Below are positions 44,185 to 52,839 of a stretch of DNA of 56,292 bases, piece after piece. The number at the start of each line of letters is the position of its first letter. Positions within the stretch are counted from its first letter, which is position 1. The position numbers and the translations under genes were made by a program. This DNA comes from Chitinophagaceae bacterium. Lineage in GTDB: Bacteria > Bacteroidota > Bacteroidia > Chitinophagales > Chitinophagaceae. The stretch lies in the NCBI GenBank assembly GCA_016787135.1, contig JAEUVK010000153.1:1-56292 (forward strand), given 5' to 3'. The notes under the pieces were generated by a model. The model did no database searches and was not told the origin of the DNA. It worked only from the letters and a program-made list of their open reading frames with translations.

Positions 44185-44694
44185 TCATGACCGGATCAAT
44201 TCTATGTAAGCTAGTCCCAAAAGATAAGCTATCAATGCACCGGCAGCCATTGCGCAAAGTGGCCAGATAACATAACAGAATACCGGCTTCATGTACCATT
44301 TCTTTGCTGAGGTAATGGTTATGGATCGATCTGCCAGCAACAGGCGGTCAGTAAATTCAGCGAGGGGAATATCGAAGCCGGAAGTTTGTGCTGTTGTATG
44401 GACCGGGTACTCATCTTTGGTCACTGTTACCAGGGCCGCTACTTTATTAACGATCATTTCATCCGCCTCCTCAAAAGTTCCGGCAGAAGCTACGGCCGGA
44501 TTAAGCAGTGTGACTATTTTTTTTGATTTGTCAGGCAGCAGTATGATATTCCTTTTTACCAAAGTCTGTTTAGCCATTTCTGACAAGCCGATGGATATCC
44601 GCCCACGAAAAGCCTCCCGGTCCCATTTTATCTGGCTGGATGTTTTATGTTCCTGGAAGATCACTTCGCAGGCTTTTTTTAACTCGGGTGTCAT
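44185..44694 (-). CDS. Hypothetical protein with C-terminal membrane segment
   Basis: A 169-residue protein with no N-terminal signal. A soluble part of about 130 residues, helical at the start and then mixed, ends in one or two hydrophobic helices (PVFCYVIWPLCAMAAGALIAYLLGLAYIEL, about 137-165) that would anchor it from the cytoplasmic side. No known domain recognised. It stands between the ELWxxDGT gene, read in the same direction but 244 bp away, and the divergent thiolase gene. Confidence 0.65.
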   Translation of the reverse strand: MTPELKKACEVIFQEHKTSSQIKWDREAFRGRISIGLSEMAKQTLVKRNIILLPDKSKKIVTLLNPAVASAGTFEEADEMIVNKVAALVTVTKDEYPVHTTAQTSGFDIPLAEFTDRLLLADRSITITSAKKWYMKPVFCYVIWPLCAMAAGALIAYLLGLAYIELIRS

Positions 44695-45007
44695 AACAGT
44701 GATATGGCTTTTAAAACAGCAAGCTATTTCACAGGGGAGATCGAAAGGGATTCACAGAGTGTTGATAGGAGGGCTGGTGATACTCTAAGGTATGGCATTT
44801 ATAAGATCGGCGTATGAAGGGAATCTTATTTTATTGACACCTGTCCACACCAGTCATTCAGCCAAGCTGTAAGACACGGCTACGAATTTAATGGTGTTGC
44901 GCTATGCGAATGTAAGATTCTGCCGGATGCTTTCATGATATGTGATGAAAGCCGCACCGGGCAACAATAGTTATATTTGCATATTCATATTAAAAATTAA
45001 GCTTGCT
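44695..45007. other. Divergent intergenic region with thiolase -7 element
   Basis: A 313-bp gap. TATATTTG at 44972-44979 is a full -7 match for the thiolase gene, with transcription expected near 44986. No further gene or RNA is seen. Confidence 0.5.
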
Positions 45008-46189
45008 ATGTCAAAAGAAGTTGTCATCATTTCCGCCGTCCGCACCCCGATGGGCAGTTTTGGCGGATCATTAAAGAGTTTATCCGCTACACAGTTAGGG
45101 GCCATTGCTATCAAAGGAGCATTGGACAGGGTTGGTATTAAACCGGAACTGGTTCAGGATGTATTAATGGGCTGTGTTATACAGGCCAATCTCGGGCAGG
45201 CGCCTGCAAGACAGGCTGCTAAGTTTGCAGGATTACCCAATGATGTGAATTGCACTACTGTCAATAAAGTGTGTGCCAGCGGTATGAAAGCAATTGCACA
45301 GGCGGCGCAAAGCATCATGCTTGGTGATGCTGATATTGTGGTAGCCGGAGGTATGGAAAGTATGAGTAATGTTCCTTTCTATGCTGACAGTGTAAGATGG
45401 GGCAATAAATATGGTAATGTAGCACTCGTAGATGGATTGGCCAAGGATGGTCTTACCGATGTATATGATGGAAAGGCGATGGGTAATGCAGCCGAACTTT
45501 GCGCCAAAGAATGCGGTATCAGTCGGGAGGAGCAGGATAAGTTTGCGATCGAAAGTTATAAACGCAGCCAGGCGGCATGGGAGACTGGCAAATTTGAAAA
45601 TGAAATAGTGCCTGTAGCGATACCTCAACGCAAAGGAGATCCTGTCATCTTTGCCAAAGACGAAGAGCCTTACAATGTAAAATTTGACAAGATACCTTCG
45701 CTGGCTCCCGCATTTCAGAAAGATGGGACCGTAACCGCTGCTAATGCCAGTACCATGAACGATGGCGCTGCTGCTTTGGTGCTGATGAGTGCAGATAAAG
45801 CAAAAGAACTGGGATTGACACCTATTGCCAGGATATGTTCCTATGCCGATGCAGAACAAGCACCTGAATGGTTTACCACCACTCCGTCGTTAGCAGTGCC
45901 AAAGGCCGTTGCTAAAGCCGGCCTGAAAATGGAAGATATCGCTTACTGGGAATTGAATGAGGCTTTTGCTGTAGTAGGTATCGAAAATAGTAAGCGGATG
46001 AAACTGGATCCATCCAGAGTGAATGTGCATGGTGGCGCTGTTTCTTTAGGCCATCCGCTGGGTTGCAGCGGCGCAAGGATCATTGTTACATTGATCAACG
46101 TATTAAAAGCAAATAATGCAAAGTACGGTGCGGCCGGTATTTGTAATGGAGGCGGAGGAGCCAGTGCGATGGTGATCGGGAAAATGTAG
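45008..46189 (+). CDS. Acetyl-CoA C-acetyltransferase (thiolase)
   Basis: Condenses two acetyl-CoA or cleaves acetoacetyl-CoA / 3-ketoacyl-CoA. The 393-residue chain has the nucleophile Cys89 in VNKVCASGMKA, the His in GGAVSLGHPLGCSG and the second Cys in CNGGGGAS. Length and start (MSKEVVIISAVRTPMG) are those of the type II, biosynthetic thiolases. The frame is open from 44942 but those residues are not conserved; the ATG at 45008 is right after the promoter leader. Monocistronic with a strong terminator; other beta-oxidation genes are not near. Confidence 0.95.
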   Translation: MSKEVVIISAVRTPMGSFGGSLKSLSATQLGAIAIKGALDRVGIKPELVQDVLMGCVIQANLGQAPARQAAKFAGLPNDVNCTTVNKVCASGMKAIAQAAQSIMLGDADIVVAGGMESMSNVPFYADSVRWGNKYGNVALVDGLAKDGLTDVYDGKAMGNAAELCAKECGISREEQDKFAIESYKRSQAAWETGKFENEIVPVAIPQRKGDPVIFAKDEEPYNVKFDKIPSLAPAFQKDGTVTAANASTMNDGAAALVLMSADKAKELGLTPIARICSYADAEQAPEWFTTTPSLAVPKAVAKAGLKMEDIAYWELNEAFAVVGIENSKRMKLDPSRVNVHGGAVSLGHPLGCSGARIIVTLINVLKANNAKYGAAGICNGGGGASAMVIGKM

Positions 46190-46223
46190 TATCAAAGCAT
46201 GCGGATAATGAAAATAGTTCAAG

Positions 46224-46261
46224 AAAAATGTAAGCCTCCTGATCAGGAGGCTTACATTTTT
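46224..46261. terminator. Bidirectional terminator
   Basis: A perfect palindrome with 17-bp arms around GATC, A-run left, T-run right. It separates the thiolase gene from the convergent exported-protein gene. Confidence 0.9.
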
Positions 46262-46275
46262 CAACGCATCTCATG

Positions 46276-46995
46276 TCATTTCGAGCTCAGATCAGCACGC
46301 AGGAAAAGTAATTCGGACCAGGAATCGTTAAGGTATTCCCTGAGGGAATCGAGGAAATCCTCAAACGAATCTTCACCATTGGCGCCTTCGTATCTTTCTT
46401 TAAATGGTTTGCGGAATCCCTGTGCCCTTTCTTTTAATCCTTGTTTATACCTTGTCACCAACGCATATTGGGCCGGTCCGGATGAAGCCGACTGGTAAAC
46501 AGCTACAGATTGGCCACCCGCCTCCCAGGCCTTTTTCATACTTGCGATGGCTTCTCTTATCTTGTTACCCCATCCGATCTTAGGGTACCAATGTGTGATC
46601 TCAATTTTATCAGAGAAATCGCCTAATGCTACTGTACTGAGTGAGTCCTGGTAAACTGAATATGAGAGGGAGCTCCTGTCTGTAAGGTAAATAGCTACAC
46701 TTTTATTCCAGTCGTTATTGTGCTCTGTACCAAGGTTACCCCTGCCATCAATGGCTTCCCAGCTTGTTGGTCCTTCTGTTATATGATATCCTCCTGCATC
46801 AGGACCGGATTCAATAGTAAAGACCCTCCATTTCCAGTCACCCGTATGATACTTTTGCGCATGTACCGCCAGTGCTTTTTCAAATTCAAGGACCTTGTCA
46901 ACTTTAGGGAATACACGGTTGGCGCTGATAACGTTTTTTGTCTGGCTTATTCCAAGCATAGGAATAAGCATGCAGAGAAGAAAGATCTTTCTCAT
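46276..46995 (-). CDS. Exported protein, possible dimeric alpha/beta-barrel
   Basis: A 239-residue protein with a signal peptide (1-18, GISQT). The mature part shows two halves with the strand-helix-strand run of ferredoxin-like dimeric barrels: NRVFPKVDKVLEFEKALAVHA with WKWRVFTIESG, and later KIGWGNKIREAIASMKKAWEAG with YALVTRYKQG. That is like the NIPSNAP/ABM superfamily and like the exported NIPSNAP protein at 35.7 kb, but similarity is too low to be sure. Function unknown. Transcribed toward the thiolase gene. Confidence 0.7.
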   Translation of the reverse strand: MRKIFLLCMLIPMLGISQTKNVISANRVFPKVDKVLEFEKALAVHAQKYHTGDWKWRVFTIESGPDAGGYHITEGPTSWEAIDGRGNLGTEHNNDWNKSVAIYLTDRSSLSYSVYQDSLSTVALGDFSDKIEITHWYPKIGWGNKIREAIASMKKAWEAGGQSVAVYQSASSGPAQYALVTRYKQGLKERAQGFRKPFKERYEGANGEDSFEDFLDSLREYLNDSWSELLFLRADLSSK

Positions 46996-47112
46996 GTGAT
47001 TGTTTTTAAAGTTAATAAATGAGAGGGTATTGTTGGGATAGGGCGAAGTGGAAGAAAGATAAGTAGATTAAAGCAGAACTATCGCCGCCATTAAAATACT
47101 TATCAATTGATA

Positions 47113-47148
47113 AGAAAAACCCTCTCATGAACAAGAAAGAGTTTTTCT
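47113..47148 (-). terminator. Terminator after the T9SS cargo gene
   Basis: AGAAAAAC and GTTTTTCT arms, extended by CCTCT/AAGAG-like pairs, give an imperfect stem just downstream of the minus-strand gene stopping at 47163; the T-rich half is last on the minus strand. Confidence 0.45.
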
Positions 47149-47162
47149 GTAAGCATATGCTT

Positions 47163-48278
47163 TTAATAGACCAGTAATGATCCCGCGCCGGTCACTTTTT
47201 CCTTTTCATCAAAGACTTTGTAGCGAAGGATGCCTTTTATTGCAGGTAATACCGGCATTGAGACCTGTCCCGAAGACGTACTCACTTTAGCTATCGTTTC
47301 CCCTGTTTCATTGAAGAAATGAATAGTTAGTTTTTCGTTACCGGGATTACGGACAAAAAGTGCTCCGTCCTTTTTCCAGGGACTTGGATACAATGTGTTT
47401 GTAGTATTTGCTTTGAACTGTATTGTGGCAATTTTGGAATACGTAATGCTGCCATTTTTTTCAGCGATCTTCAACCGATAAAAAGACGTGCCTGTAAAAG
47501 GGGCATAATCATTAAAAGCGTAGGATGAAGCGATCACCAGGTTGCGGCAAATTACCGTCCCAAAACTTTTAAACTCATTTCCATCACCTGATCGTTGTAT
47601 CTCAAAGCGGTCCATATTGGATTCTTCAGCAGTTGTCCATGTGAGCCGTACTTTATCATTTTGAAGTATAGCTGCGAACGCAGTAAGTTTTAGCGGCAAC
47701 GTAGTAAGTGTAGTGTAGTAAACGGTGATTTGTATATTATCTATACGACCCAGGGTTTCCCTGCCTGTTACTGCCCGCTGTGCTGAAATGGCTACGCCAA
47801 AGTTATTATCATTAATATCCGCTGATGTCCATGTTTCGCCCCATAGATCAGTATTGCTGCCGTAGGTGCGAACTTTATCCCTGTCACCAAGATCCAGGTA
47901 CATCGCACCGGCCGAACGTTCTGCATCACCTATCACGCCATCCTTTACAATTCTTATCTGATGATCGGATGTTGAACCGCTGGGATCGGAACATTCTACT
48001 GACACAACTATTCCTGTTATGTGTGAGCCTGCCGGAATGTTGAACTTGAAATTACCGGCTACCAGGTAATCCGTATAGCTGCCTGCATTGTCTCTCAGGT
48101 CGCCAAAACTGGCATATTGCTGATCGCTGGAGGCTGCATTTTCCATATCGGTCCATGTGTTGTCAGAACCTTCCAAAGGGACATTGCTGAATACCTTGGC
48201 ACTTTGCGGGCCGGCCATTTGTGCCAGAAGTACACATGACAGTAAAGAAAAGGAAGAAAGGAGTAAAAGTTTTTTCAT
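47163..48278 (-). CDS. Secreted T9SS cargo protein
   Basis: A 371-residue exported protein with a signal peptide (1-20, LLAQ). The first half is a beta-rich domain (25-190) with the run FNIPAGSHITGIVVSVEC and IDNIQITVYY, often seen in secreted Bacteroidota proteins; then a fibronectin-III-like linker (LPLKLTAFAA to LTWTTAEESNMDRFEIQRS) and a C-terminal beta domain (about 300-371) in the position of a type A sorting signal, though its closing motif is weaker than in the ELWxxDGT protein. TACTTTTG on the minus strand at 48311-48318 is a full -7 element. Confidence 0.82.
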   Translation of the reverse strand: MKKLLLLSSFSLLSCVLLAQMAGPQSAKVFSNVPLEGSDNTWTDMENAASSDQQYASFGDLRDNAGSYTDYLVAGNFKFNIPAGSHITGIVVSVECSDPSGSTSDHQIRIVKDGVIGDAERSAGAMYLDLGDRDKVRTYGSNTDLWGETWTSADINDNNFGVAISAQRAVTGRETLGRIDNIQITVYYTTLTTLPLKLTAFAAILQNDKVRLTWTTAEESNMDRFEIQRSGDGNEFKSFGTVICRNLVIASSYAFNDYAPFTGTSFYRLKIAEKNGSITYSKIATIQFKANTTNTLYPSPWKKDGALFVRNPGNEKLTIHFFNETGETIAKVSTSSGQVSMPVLPAIKGILRYKVFDEKEKVTGAGSLLVY

Positions 48279-48310
48279 AAGGTGGATTTTCGGACACGAC
48301 AATTAATATA

Positions 48311-48318
48311 CAAAAGTA
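48311..48318 (-). promoter_or_regulatory. Bacteroidetes-type -7 element
   Basis: TACTTTTG on the minus strand, a full TAnnTTTG match, 32 bp upstream of the T9SS cargo start, predicting a leader of about 26 nt. Confidence 0.5.
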
Positions 48319-48437
48319 GAAAAGATAAACCGGGAGTTCAATTGAAAGCCGTAATAACTGCAGGAGAAAAAGATGAAAATTACTTATAAACAGTATTTAT
48401 TCTTAGTAATTACACTCATATCCTATAATTTACAGCC

Positions 48438-48953
48438 ATGAATTTGGAAATTAGAATAGCAACAGCTGCAGATGCCGAAATGATAGCTGACATGAGCCGG
48501 CAGACCTTTTATGATTCATTTATTTCGCAGAATACTGAAGAGGATATGGATAAATTTATGAATGAGGTGTTCACCAGGCAGGCTTTGATCAGTGAGGTCG
48601 GGTCTCCGGGTAATATTTTTTTACTCGCTTTTGCAGATGATGAAGCAGTGGGATATGTAAGAATGAGGGATGGCGAAAAACGGAGTGAATTTGTTGACAG
48701 ATCATCCATGGAAATTGCCAGGATATATGCTGTACAGCGTTCAGTCGGGAAAGGCGTCGGAACTGCCTTAATGAAGAAGTGTATAGAAATAGCAAAAGAA
48801 ATGAACCGGCAGGTGATCTGGCTGGGTGTATGGGAACATAACCAGCGGGCTATTGATTTTTATACCAGGTGGGGTTTTGAAAAATTTGCTGAACATGATT
48901 TTATACTCGGCAATGATGTGCAAACAGATTGGTTGATGAAGAAAGATATCTGA
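48438..48953 (+). CDS. GNAT-family N-acetyltransferase
   Basis: A 171-residue acetyltransferase using acetyl-CoA. The GNAT core is clear: IRIATAADAEMIADM at the N-terminus, the strand AVGYVRM, the acetyl-CoA loop RSVGKGVGTALM (about 103-114), then VIWLGVWEHNQRAIDFYTRWGFEKF, the motif B helix with Asn and Tyr. Similar proteins acetylate amino groups of small metabolites or ribosomal proteins; substrate unknown. Monocistronic, convergent with DoxX. Confidence 0.9.
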   Translation: MNLEIRIATAADAEMIADMSRQTFYDSFISQNTEEDMDKFMNEVFTRQALISEVGSPGNIFLLAFADDEAVGYVRMRDGEKRSEFVDRSSMEIARIYAVQRSVGKGVGTALMKKCIEIAKEMNRQVIWLGVWEHNQRAIDFYTRWGFEKFAEHDFILGNDVQTDWLMKKDI

Positions 48954-48957
48954 TGCC

Positions 48958-48983
48958 AAAGCCTGAAGGAAGCTTTATTTTTT
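48958..48983 (+). terminator. Likely terminator of the GNAT gene
   Basis: AAAGC / GCTTT arms around 9 nt, followed by ATTTTTTT. The element reaches into the end of the convergent DoxX gene. Confidence 0.5.
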
Positions 48984-49364
48984 TGCCGTAGCGGCAATAA
49001 GCAATAAAGAAAAGATCAGCAGCACACTATATTCCACACCGCCGGATTGATAGCCTACAACAAACCAACCATTAGAGGCATGGACCAAAATGATCCCAAA
49101 GCAATGTTCAATGATAAAAATAGCAGCTATCCACCTTGCAAAATAGCCTGAAGCCATCAGCAGTCCGCCGGTTATCTCAAAAATAGTGAGGAACCAGGCA
49201 ATGGCTGTGCCGATGACAAAACCTTTACTGTTTAAGAATTCACCAAATCCGCCTACAGTTCCTGCGATCATACGAATGATGCCATGTGCCATCAATAAAC
49301 CAGAAACCACTACCCGGAACAGGATAAGAGCTTGCGCAGAAGTAATAAAAGGGATTCTTTTCAT
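48975..49364 (-). CDS. DoxX-family membrane protein
   Basis: A 129-residue integral membrane protein with four hydrophobic segments (about 10-30, 45-65, 70-90 and 105-125), typical of the DoxX/DoxD group. The conserved Arg-Val in the first helix (LFRVVVSGLLMAHGI) and the Gly-rich second (FEITGGLLMASG) fit. Members take part in thiosulfate oxidation or thiol stress, often with a thioredoxin-like reductase. It lies 15 bp downstream of the YpdA-type reductase on the same strand, consistent with a shared thiol-redox role. The ATG ending at 49364 is used; the frame begins with TTG at 49373. Confidence 0.85.
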   Translation of the reverse strand: MKRIPFITSAQALILFRVVVSGLLMAHGIIRMIAGTVGGFGEFLNSKGFVIGTAIAWFLTIFEITGGLLMASGYFARWIAAIFIIEHCFGIILVHASNGWFVVGYQSGGVEYSVLLIFSLLLIAATAKK

Positions 49365-49379
49365 GACGCTCAAAAGAGA

Positions 49380-50366
49380 CTATGCTCTGTTAATTATTGT
49401 ATGTATGATCTTTGCTGCATGTTCTCTGGAGTTTTCAATGAATAAGCGATGAGTGTTCATGCCGCCGCAGATCACTCCGGCCAGAAAAATACCCCGGACA
49501 TTGGTCTCATGTGTTTCTTCATCATATACAGGCTTTCTTACTTCATCATCCGATAATTCAATGCCTGCTTTCTGTAAAAACTCAAGATCAGGCTGATAAC
49601 CGGTCAAAGCGATCACCCGGTCGTTTTCGATGGTTACGGTTCCTTCGGGTGTTTGTATATCCACTTCATTTGTCCGGATAGCAGCAACGGTAGAATGATA
49701 ATACACCCTGATGGACCCTTCTTTTATGCGATTGACTATATCAGGCCTTACCCAATACTTCACTCGTTGGCCAATTTCTTCTCCGCGGATGACCATTGTT
49801 ACATCAGCTCCTTTACGCCAGGTTTCCAGCGCAGCATCAACGGCAGAATTCTGTGCACCCACTACCAATACTTTCTGAAATGCGTAAGAGTGTGGTTCTT
49901 TATAGTAATGGGTCACTTTGGGAAGTTCTTCTCCCGGCACATTGAGTAAATAAGGGATATCATAAAAGCCGGTTGCAATAATCACGTTAGCTGTACTATA
50001 ATCCTGCTTATTTGTTCTGACAAGGAAATCGCCACCCTGCTCCCTGTGCCTTGTCCCTTGTTGTTTCACTTCTTTTACTTCTTCATATAAGTGAATATTC
50101 AGGTGATGAGAAGTTGCGACCCTCCTGTAATATTCCAATGCTTCCGGCCGGGTCGGTTTTGCATTATTGGAAACAAAGGGAATGCCGCCAATCTCTAATT
50201 TCTCCGAAGTGGAGAAAAAGGTCATGTTGACCGGGTAATTGTACAATGAATTAACAAGACACCCTTTCTCAATGACCAGGTATTCTATTCCAGCTTTCTG
50301 TGTTTCCAGGGCACAGGCCATGCCGATTGGCCCGCCACCGATGATAATGATAGGAAAATGAGTCAT
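49380..50366 (-). CDS. ypdA: YpdA-family flavoprotein, putative bacillithiol disulfide reductase
   Basis: A 328-residue NAD(P)H flavoprotein of the thioredoxin reductase fold lacking a CxxC. The FAD site is IIIIGGGPIGMACALE near the start, the NAD(P)H site is VVGAQNSAVDAALE, and the C-terminal FLAGVICGG is the second FAD motif. In Bacillota YpdA reduces oxidised bacillithiol; some Bacteroidota carry the pathway, but no bsh genes are visible here. First gene of an operon with DoxX. Start ATG ending 50366; the frame opens with TTG at 50372. CAAATATA on the plus strand (TATATTTG on the minus) at 50370-50377 lies unusually close to the start, hinting at a leaderless mRNA. Confidence 0.88.
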   Translation of the reverse strand: MTHFPIIIIGGGPIGMACALETQKAGIEYLVIEKGCLVNSLYNYPVNMTFFSTSEKLEIGGIPFVSNNAKPTRPEALEYYRRVATSHHLNIHLYEEVKEVKQQGTRHREQGGDFLVRTNKQDYSTANVIIATGFYDIPYLLNVPGEELPKVTHYYKEPHSYAFQKVLVVGAQNSAVDAALETWRKGADVTMVIRGEEIGQRVKYWVRPDIVNRIKEGSIRVYYHSTVAAIRTNEVDIQTPEGTVTIENDRVIALTGYQPDLEFLQKAGIELSDDEVRKPVYDEETHETNVRGIFLAGVICGGMNTHRLFIENSREHAAKIIHTIINRA

Positions 50367-50451
50367 GAGCAAATATACATCTACTCCAAATTGAGTATTG
50401 GCCTGCGTAATAAGGGTCGGTTATTTTGATACCATTATAAACCCACCAATT

Positions 50452-51138
50452 ATGAGAAAGATCTTCCTCTTTTTTTTAGCTATCAGTTTATTAACGGGTT
50501 GCGAGAATAACCCTTTTGCCAAAAAGGACAATAAAGAAGAAAAACAGAACAAGGATGACGATAATAATAAAGATGAAGACGAAAACGACAGCGATGATAG
50601 GGGGGGTAAGAGTAAAGATGACGATGAAGACAGTGGCAATGATGATACAAAAGGCAACTGGACGAGTAAGCAGCGTACCCAATGGCTGAATGATTGCATT
50701 GACGAAGCTGGTAATACCCCGCAGGCACGGGAGATATGTGCCTGTGTTCTTGAAAAAGCAGAAAAGAAATATCCTGATGTACGGGATGCAGAAAAATTAA
50801 GTGAGGCCGAGGGGGAAAGACTGGCCAGGGAGTGTATGAATGGAGACAACAGCGATAGTGATCCTGATGAAGAAGATTATGCCGGTAAAGATGACAAGGG
50901 ATCCGGTGGAGGCAGTTGGTCAAACCTGCAGCGCAAACAATTCATCCAGGGATGTGCAACTACGGCGAGACAAGCACAGGGTCTTACTGCACAACAAGCC
51001 AATGATTATTGCGACTGCATGACGAGGAAAGTAGAACGTAAGCACAGCTTTAATGAGGCGGCAAAAATGACGGCGGCCGATTTTCAGACAGAGTACTGGC
51101 AGAATGCAGCCGTAGATTGCAGATCACATATAGACTAA
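50452..51138 (+). CDS. Acidic lipoprotein with two four-Cys modules
   Basis: A 228-residue lipoprotein with lipobox LTGC (Cys17). Residues 25-68 are a low-complexity Asp/Glu/Lys/Asn linker. Two copies of one module follow: copy A (70-128) has Trp70, Cys82, Cys96, Cys98 and Cys128; copy B (156-223) has Trp156, Cys168, Cys187, Cys189 and Cys223. Each opens W-[ST]-x3-R, has Cys exactly 12 residues after Trp, then CxC in an [IY]C[AD]C context, and a final Cys. A third acidic linker (about 131-150) joins them. I do not know this module. TTATTTTG at 50421-50428 is a near -7 element. The next gene carries a single copy. Confidence 0.8.
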   Translation: MRKIFLFFLAISLLTGCENNPFAKKDNKEEKQNKDDDNNKDEDENDSDDRGGKSKDDDEDSGNDDTKGNWTSKQRTQWLNDCIDEAGNTPQAREICACVLEKAEKKYPDVRDAEKLSEAEGERLARECMNGDNSDSDPDEEDYAGKDDKGSGGGSWSNLQRKQFIQGCATTARQAQGLTAQQANDYCDCMTRKVERKHSFNEAAKMTAADFQTEYWQNAAVDCRSHID

Positions 51139-51175
51139 CAGAATTACCGCAATATTCACCTTCAAAACAATTACC

Positions 51176-51604
51176 ATGAAAAAATTGCTGATCCTTTTGC
51201 TTGCAATGGGACTTTTTGCTTCCTGTAATAATACTGCTAAAGGTCTTACTGAAAAGGAAGACAGGAAAACTGATAAACGGGATAAAGATGACAGGAATGA
51301 CGATGAAGACCGTAACGATGACCGTAACCGGGATGATGACGATAATAGCGGAGGTTCCTGGTCAAAAAAAGACAGAACAAAGTTTCTGAATGACTGTGAG
51401 GGTGGATTTGACGGACAAGGCTATTCAACTTCACAGGCAAGGCAGATTTGTGATTGTGTGCTGGAGAAATTAGAAAGCAGGTATTCCAGCCTGAGAGAAG
51501 CAGATGAAAAAGGAGGGGAAGCTGCAGGGCAAAAAGCCGCAATGGCTTGTATGGGCGGCGGCGGTTTCCAGGGTGATGATGGGGGTGGCAATGATGATAA
51601 TTAG
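51176..51604 (+). CDS. Acidic lipoprotein with one four-Cys module
   Basis: A 142-residue lipoprotein with lipobox FASC (Cys17), an Asp/Arg/Lys-rich linker (22-58) and one four-Cys module with Trp62, Cys74, Cys92, Cys94 and Cys125. SWSKKDRTKFLNDC and ARQICDCVLEKLE are close to copy A of the preceding protein. The tail is Gly/Asp-rich. The gene lies 37 bp downstream of the two-module lipoprotein with no terminator between them, so they are one transcription unit. Paralogy by duplication is evident. The strand-exposed acidic linker suggests a surface-exposed lipoprotein. Confidence 0.8.
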   Translation: MKKLLILLLAMGLFASCNNTAKGLTEKEDRKTDKRDKDDRNDDEDRNDDRNRDDDDNSGGSWSKKDRTKFLNDCEGGFDGQGYSTSQARQICDCVLEKLESRYSSLREADEKGGEAAGQKAAMACMGGGGFQGDDGGGNDDN

Positions 51605-51660
51605 CAGCAGCCCATAAGCAAGATATCTAGATCGTTTATCTTATATTGTAAAAATGGGGT

Positions 51661-51696
51661 AACCGGAATGTAGCATGTTTACATTCCGGTTTTTTG
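51661..51696 (+). terminator. Rho-independent terminator
   Basis: A 12-bp stem AACCGGAATGTA / TACATTCCGGTT with a 7-nt loop, followed by T4-5. Ends the lipoprotein pair and shows that the frame open at 51675 is not the start of pdhB. Confidence 0.88.
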
Positions 51697-51788
51697 TGAT
51701 AAAGTCTCAATGGACGGACAGTCCGCTGTACCGGGCTGCATGTCTGCTATCATGCCATTTCATTTTAGGTTTTATCCTGCCTGTCGCT

Positions 51789-51796
51789 TATTTTTG
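51789..51796 (+). promoter_or_regulatory. Bacteroidetes-type -7 element for pdhB
   Basis: TATTTTTG, a full match, 25 bp upstream of the ATG at 51822. The same TATTTTTG precedes the NtrC-type gene and lepB. Confidence 0.55.
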
Positions 51797-51821
51797 CCCC
51801 TCTTTAAAAAGCATCAATATC

Positions 51822-52811
51822 ATGGCAAGATCAATTGCGTTTCGTGAGGCCCTTCGTGAAGCAATGAGCGAAGAAATGAGGAGGGATGAGCGGGTTTTTT
51901 TAATGGGGGAAGAGGTGGCTGAATATAACGGGGCCTACAAAGTAAGCCAGGGAATGCTGGCTGAGTTTGGGCCAAAAAGGGTAATTGACACACCGATCTC
52001 TGAGCTGGGTTTTGCTGCTATTGGTGTAGGTGCCGCACAAAATGGCCTTCGCCCGATAGTCGAATTTATGACCTGGAATTTTGCAGTGCTGCCTTTAGAT
52101 CAAATTCTCAATACCGCTTCGAAGATGCTGGCAATGAGCGGCGGACAGGTTTCTTGCCCTATAGTTTTCAGAGGGCCTAATGGTTCTGCCGGCCAGCTTG
52201 GAGCACAACACTCGACGGCTTTTGAATCATTATATGCAAATATCCCGGGTATCAAAGTAGTATCTCCCAGCAATGGCTATGATGCAAAAGGTTTACTGAA
52301 GCAGGCCATTCGTTACGAAGAAGATCCGGTGATGTTCATGGAAAGTGAGGTGATGTATGGCGATAAAAGCGAAGTTCCGGACGAAGAATATTACATCGAA
52401 CTCGGAAAGGCCGATATAAAGAAACCAGGCCGTGATGTAACTATCGTTTCATTCAATAAGATGATGAAAGTAGCACTTGGCGCAGCGGCTGAACTCGAAA
52501 AAGAAGATATCAGCGCTGAAGTGATCGATCTGCGTACCATCCGCCCGTTGGATTGGTACACGATATTAGAAAGTGTTAAGAAAACAAACCGGCTGGTGAT
52601 CGTAGAGGAGCAATGGCCATTCGGGTCAGTCTCATCCGAGATCACTTACCGGATTCAAAAAGAAGGCTTCGATTATTTAGATGCTCCTATACGCAGGATA
52701 ACTGCAGCTGACGCCCCTTTACATTATGCACCTAATCTGGTTGCTGCTGCATTGCCGGATGTGGCAAGGACAGTAAAACTGGTAAAGGAAGTGCTGTACC
52801 AGAAAAAATAA
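51822..52811 (+). CDS. pdhB: Pyruvate dehydrogenase E1 component, beta subunit
   Basis: The beta chain of a heterotetrameric, thiamine-diphosphate-dependent 2-oxoacid dehydrogenase. The 329-residue chain has MGEEVAEYNGAYKVSQGM near the start (the Glu that activates thiamine), DTPISELGF, FRGPNGSAGQLGAQHS and the C-terminal half with VIDLRTIRPLD and EEQWPFGSVSSEI. These fit pyruvate rather than branched-chain substrates, though the two are close. The alpha subunit, E2 and E3 are not in the window; in this phylum pdhA is often elsewhere. Start at ATG 51822, just after the promoter. Confidence 0.94.
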   Translation: MARSIAFREALREAMSEEMRRDERVFLMGEEVAEYNGAYKVSQGMLAEFGPKRVIDTPISELGFAAIGVGAAQNGLRPIVEFMTWNFAVLPLDQILNTASKMLAMSGGQVSCPIVFRGPNGSAGQLGAQHSTAFESLYANIPGIKVVSPSNGYDAKGLLKQAIRYEEDPVMFMESEVMYGDKSEVPDEEYYIELGKADIKKPGRDVTIVSFNKMMKVALGAAAELEKEDISAEVIDLRTIRPLDWYTILESVKKTNRLVIVEEQWPFGSVSSEITYRIQKEGFDYLDAPIRRITAADAPLHYAPNLVAAALPDVARTVKLVKEVLYQKK

Positions 52812-52839
52812 ATCTCTTGTTCAGATTTTAATCTGAAAT

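Noticed and set aside
50421..50923. Ser/Leu-rich and His/Tyr-rich frames opposite the acidic lipoprotein gene
   Set aside because: They arise from the Asp/Glu/Lys codons of the real gene read backwards; no start context or family features.
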